In this document: in pieces, positions 63,601 to 64,000 of the stretch | Layout of the letters: every line of letters starts with the position of its first letter | How positions within the stretch are numbered: the stretch's first letter is position 1 | Assembly: GCF_028769735.1 (NCBI RefSeq) | Contig: NC_088188.1 | Span: forward strand, 2,875,001 to 2,939,000 | Source of the DNA: Zonotrichia leucophrys gambelii | Lineage: Eukaryota > Chordata > Aves > Passeriformes > Passerellidae | Direction: 5' to 3' | DNA: 64,000 nt | Made by a program: the position numbers and the translations under genes | Notes under the pieces: generated by a model | What the model saw: the letters and a program-made list of their open reading frames with translations, nothing else | What the model was told of the DNA's origin: nothing | Databases searched by the model: none

Positions 63601-64000
63601 AATATTCTTCCTAATTCTACCTCTATTTAAAATACATTCCTCTAACAGGCTTTGTTCCCAAAATGATGGCCAAAAACTCATTAAGAATTTGGAACTAATG
63701 TGAAGGATTAACAATAAAAATGCATTTGTTTATTCTGTGAGACAGGACATCCATTTAAGGCACACATTGACTCTTAAATTCAGTGGAAATTTTCTAATTT
63801 ATATGACAGAAGTAGAAACACATAGCCAAACAGAAATTACCAGCTGAGTGTCTTAAATAAACAAAATCCTCTACTGTTTCTGCTATGGCCTCTCCCCAGA
63901 TATCCATCCATTTAGCTTTTTGTTTCAACCAGTCAAAAGTTGGGTTTTTGAGCTGGTTAGTTTTCAACATCATGTAAACTTAATATGTGCTGCCATTGAA
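57621..64000. other. Unannotated DNA to window end
   Basis: 6.4 kb without recognised genes or repeat families. GC-richer patches at about 57690-57850, 58850-59280 and 59840-60060 carry overlapping frames of up to 86 codons with no known domain. A T-run lies at 58265-58278. The last 1.5 kb (62.5-64 kb) is strongly AT-rich and featureless by eye. Confidence 0.45.

Noticed and set aside
1..64000. CRISPR array, bacterial operon or phage content
   Set aside because: No spaced direct-repeat array, no ribosome-binding sites, no long adjoining frames; CR1 and LTR repeats show it is vertebrate nuclear DNA.

Overview
The window looks like non-coding nuclear DNA from a bird, most likely a songbird. 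The main evidence is CR1 LINE fragments with the avian 3' end, a repeated ATTCTGTGA-type tail. A dense population of endogenous-retrovirus LTRs agrees with this; I recognise several as passerine families from memory, without a database check. The DNA is AT-rich by eye and stop-codon-dense on both strands. Open frames are short (longest 212 codons) and none resembles a known protein. I find no exon, tRNA, rRNA or recognisable structural RNA gene. It could be an intergenic desert or the inside of a very long intron; the sequence alone does not decide.

Layout. 0-10 kb: a 36-bp minisatellite (437-622), a small tandem duplication (about 4.5 kb), a 29-bp alternating purine-pyrimidine tract (5356-5384), and a minus-strand LTR with a polypurine tract beside it (6.73-7.14 kb), which suggests some internal retroviral sequence survives upstream of it. 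10-20 kb: a plus-strand LTR (10987), a nearly intact solo LTR with a 6-bp target duplication (13110-13521), a CpG-retaining LTR (15574-15964), and quiet AT-rich DNA with four TAATTA sites in 92 bp (17541-17632). 18.6-24.6 kb: two CR1 fragments, an LTR fragment, two same-family LTRs head-to-tail (23504-24180), and a minus-strand LTR-like promoter with CCAAT and TATA boxes.

25-36 kb: mostly unannotated, with an old CR1-like segment, a second copy of the 6.7-kb LTR family (31380-31694), another minus-strand LTR (35171-35480), and two adjacent long hairpins (35752-35899). 36-48 kb: a clear CR1 (36262-36656), an LTR with octamer, TATA and polyadenylation signals (38064-38446), a 240-bp element present twice 3.2 kb apart (40158 and 43354), a retroelement-like region running into a CpG-dense block (40735-41545), and another LTR (47714-48225). 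48-64 kb: mainly single-copy-looking AT-rich DNA with a 17-bp tandem repeat, a CR1 stub, a CAG-rich run and a second copy of the 10987 LTR family (55350).

No genes work together here. Functional potential lies in LTR promoter and poly(A) signals, the CpG-dense block, possible conserved non-coding elements, and the twin hairpins, which are the most unusual structure in the window.
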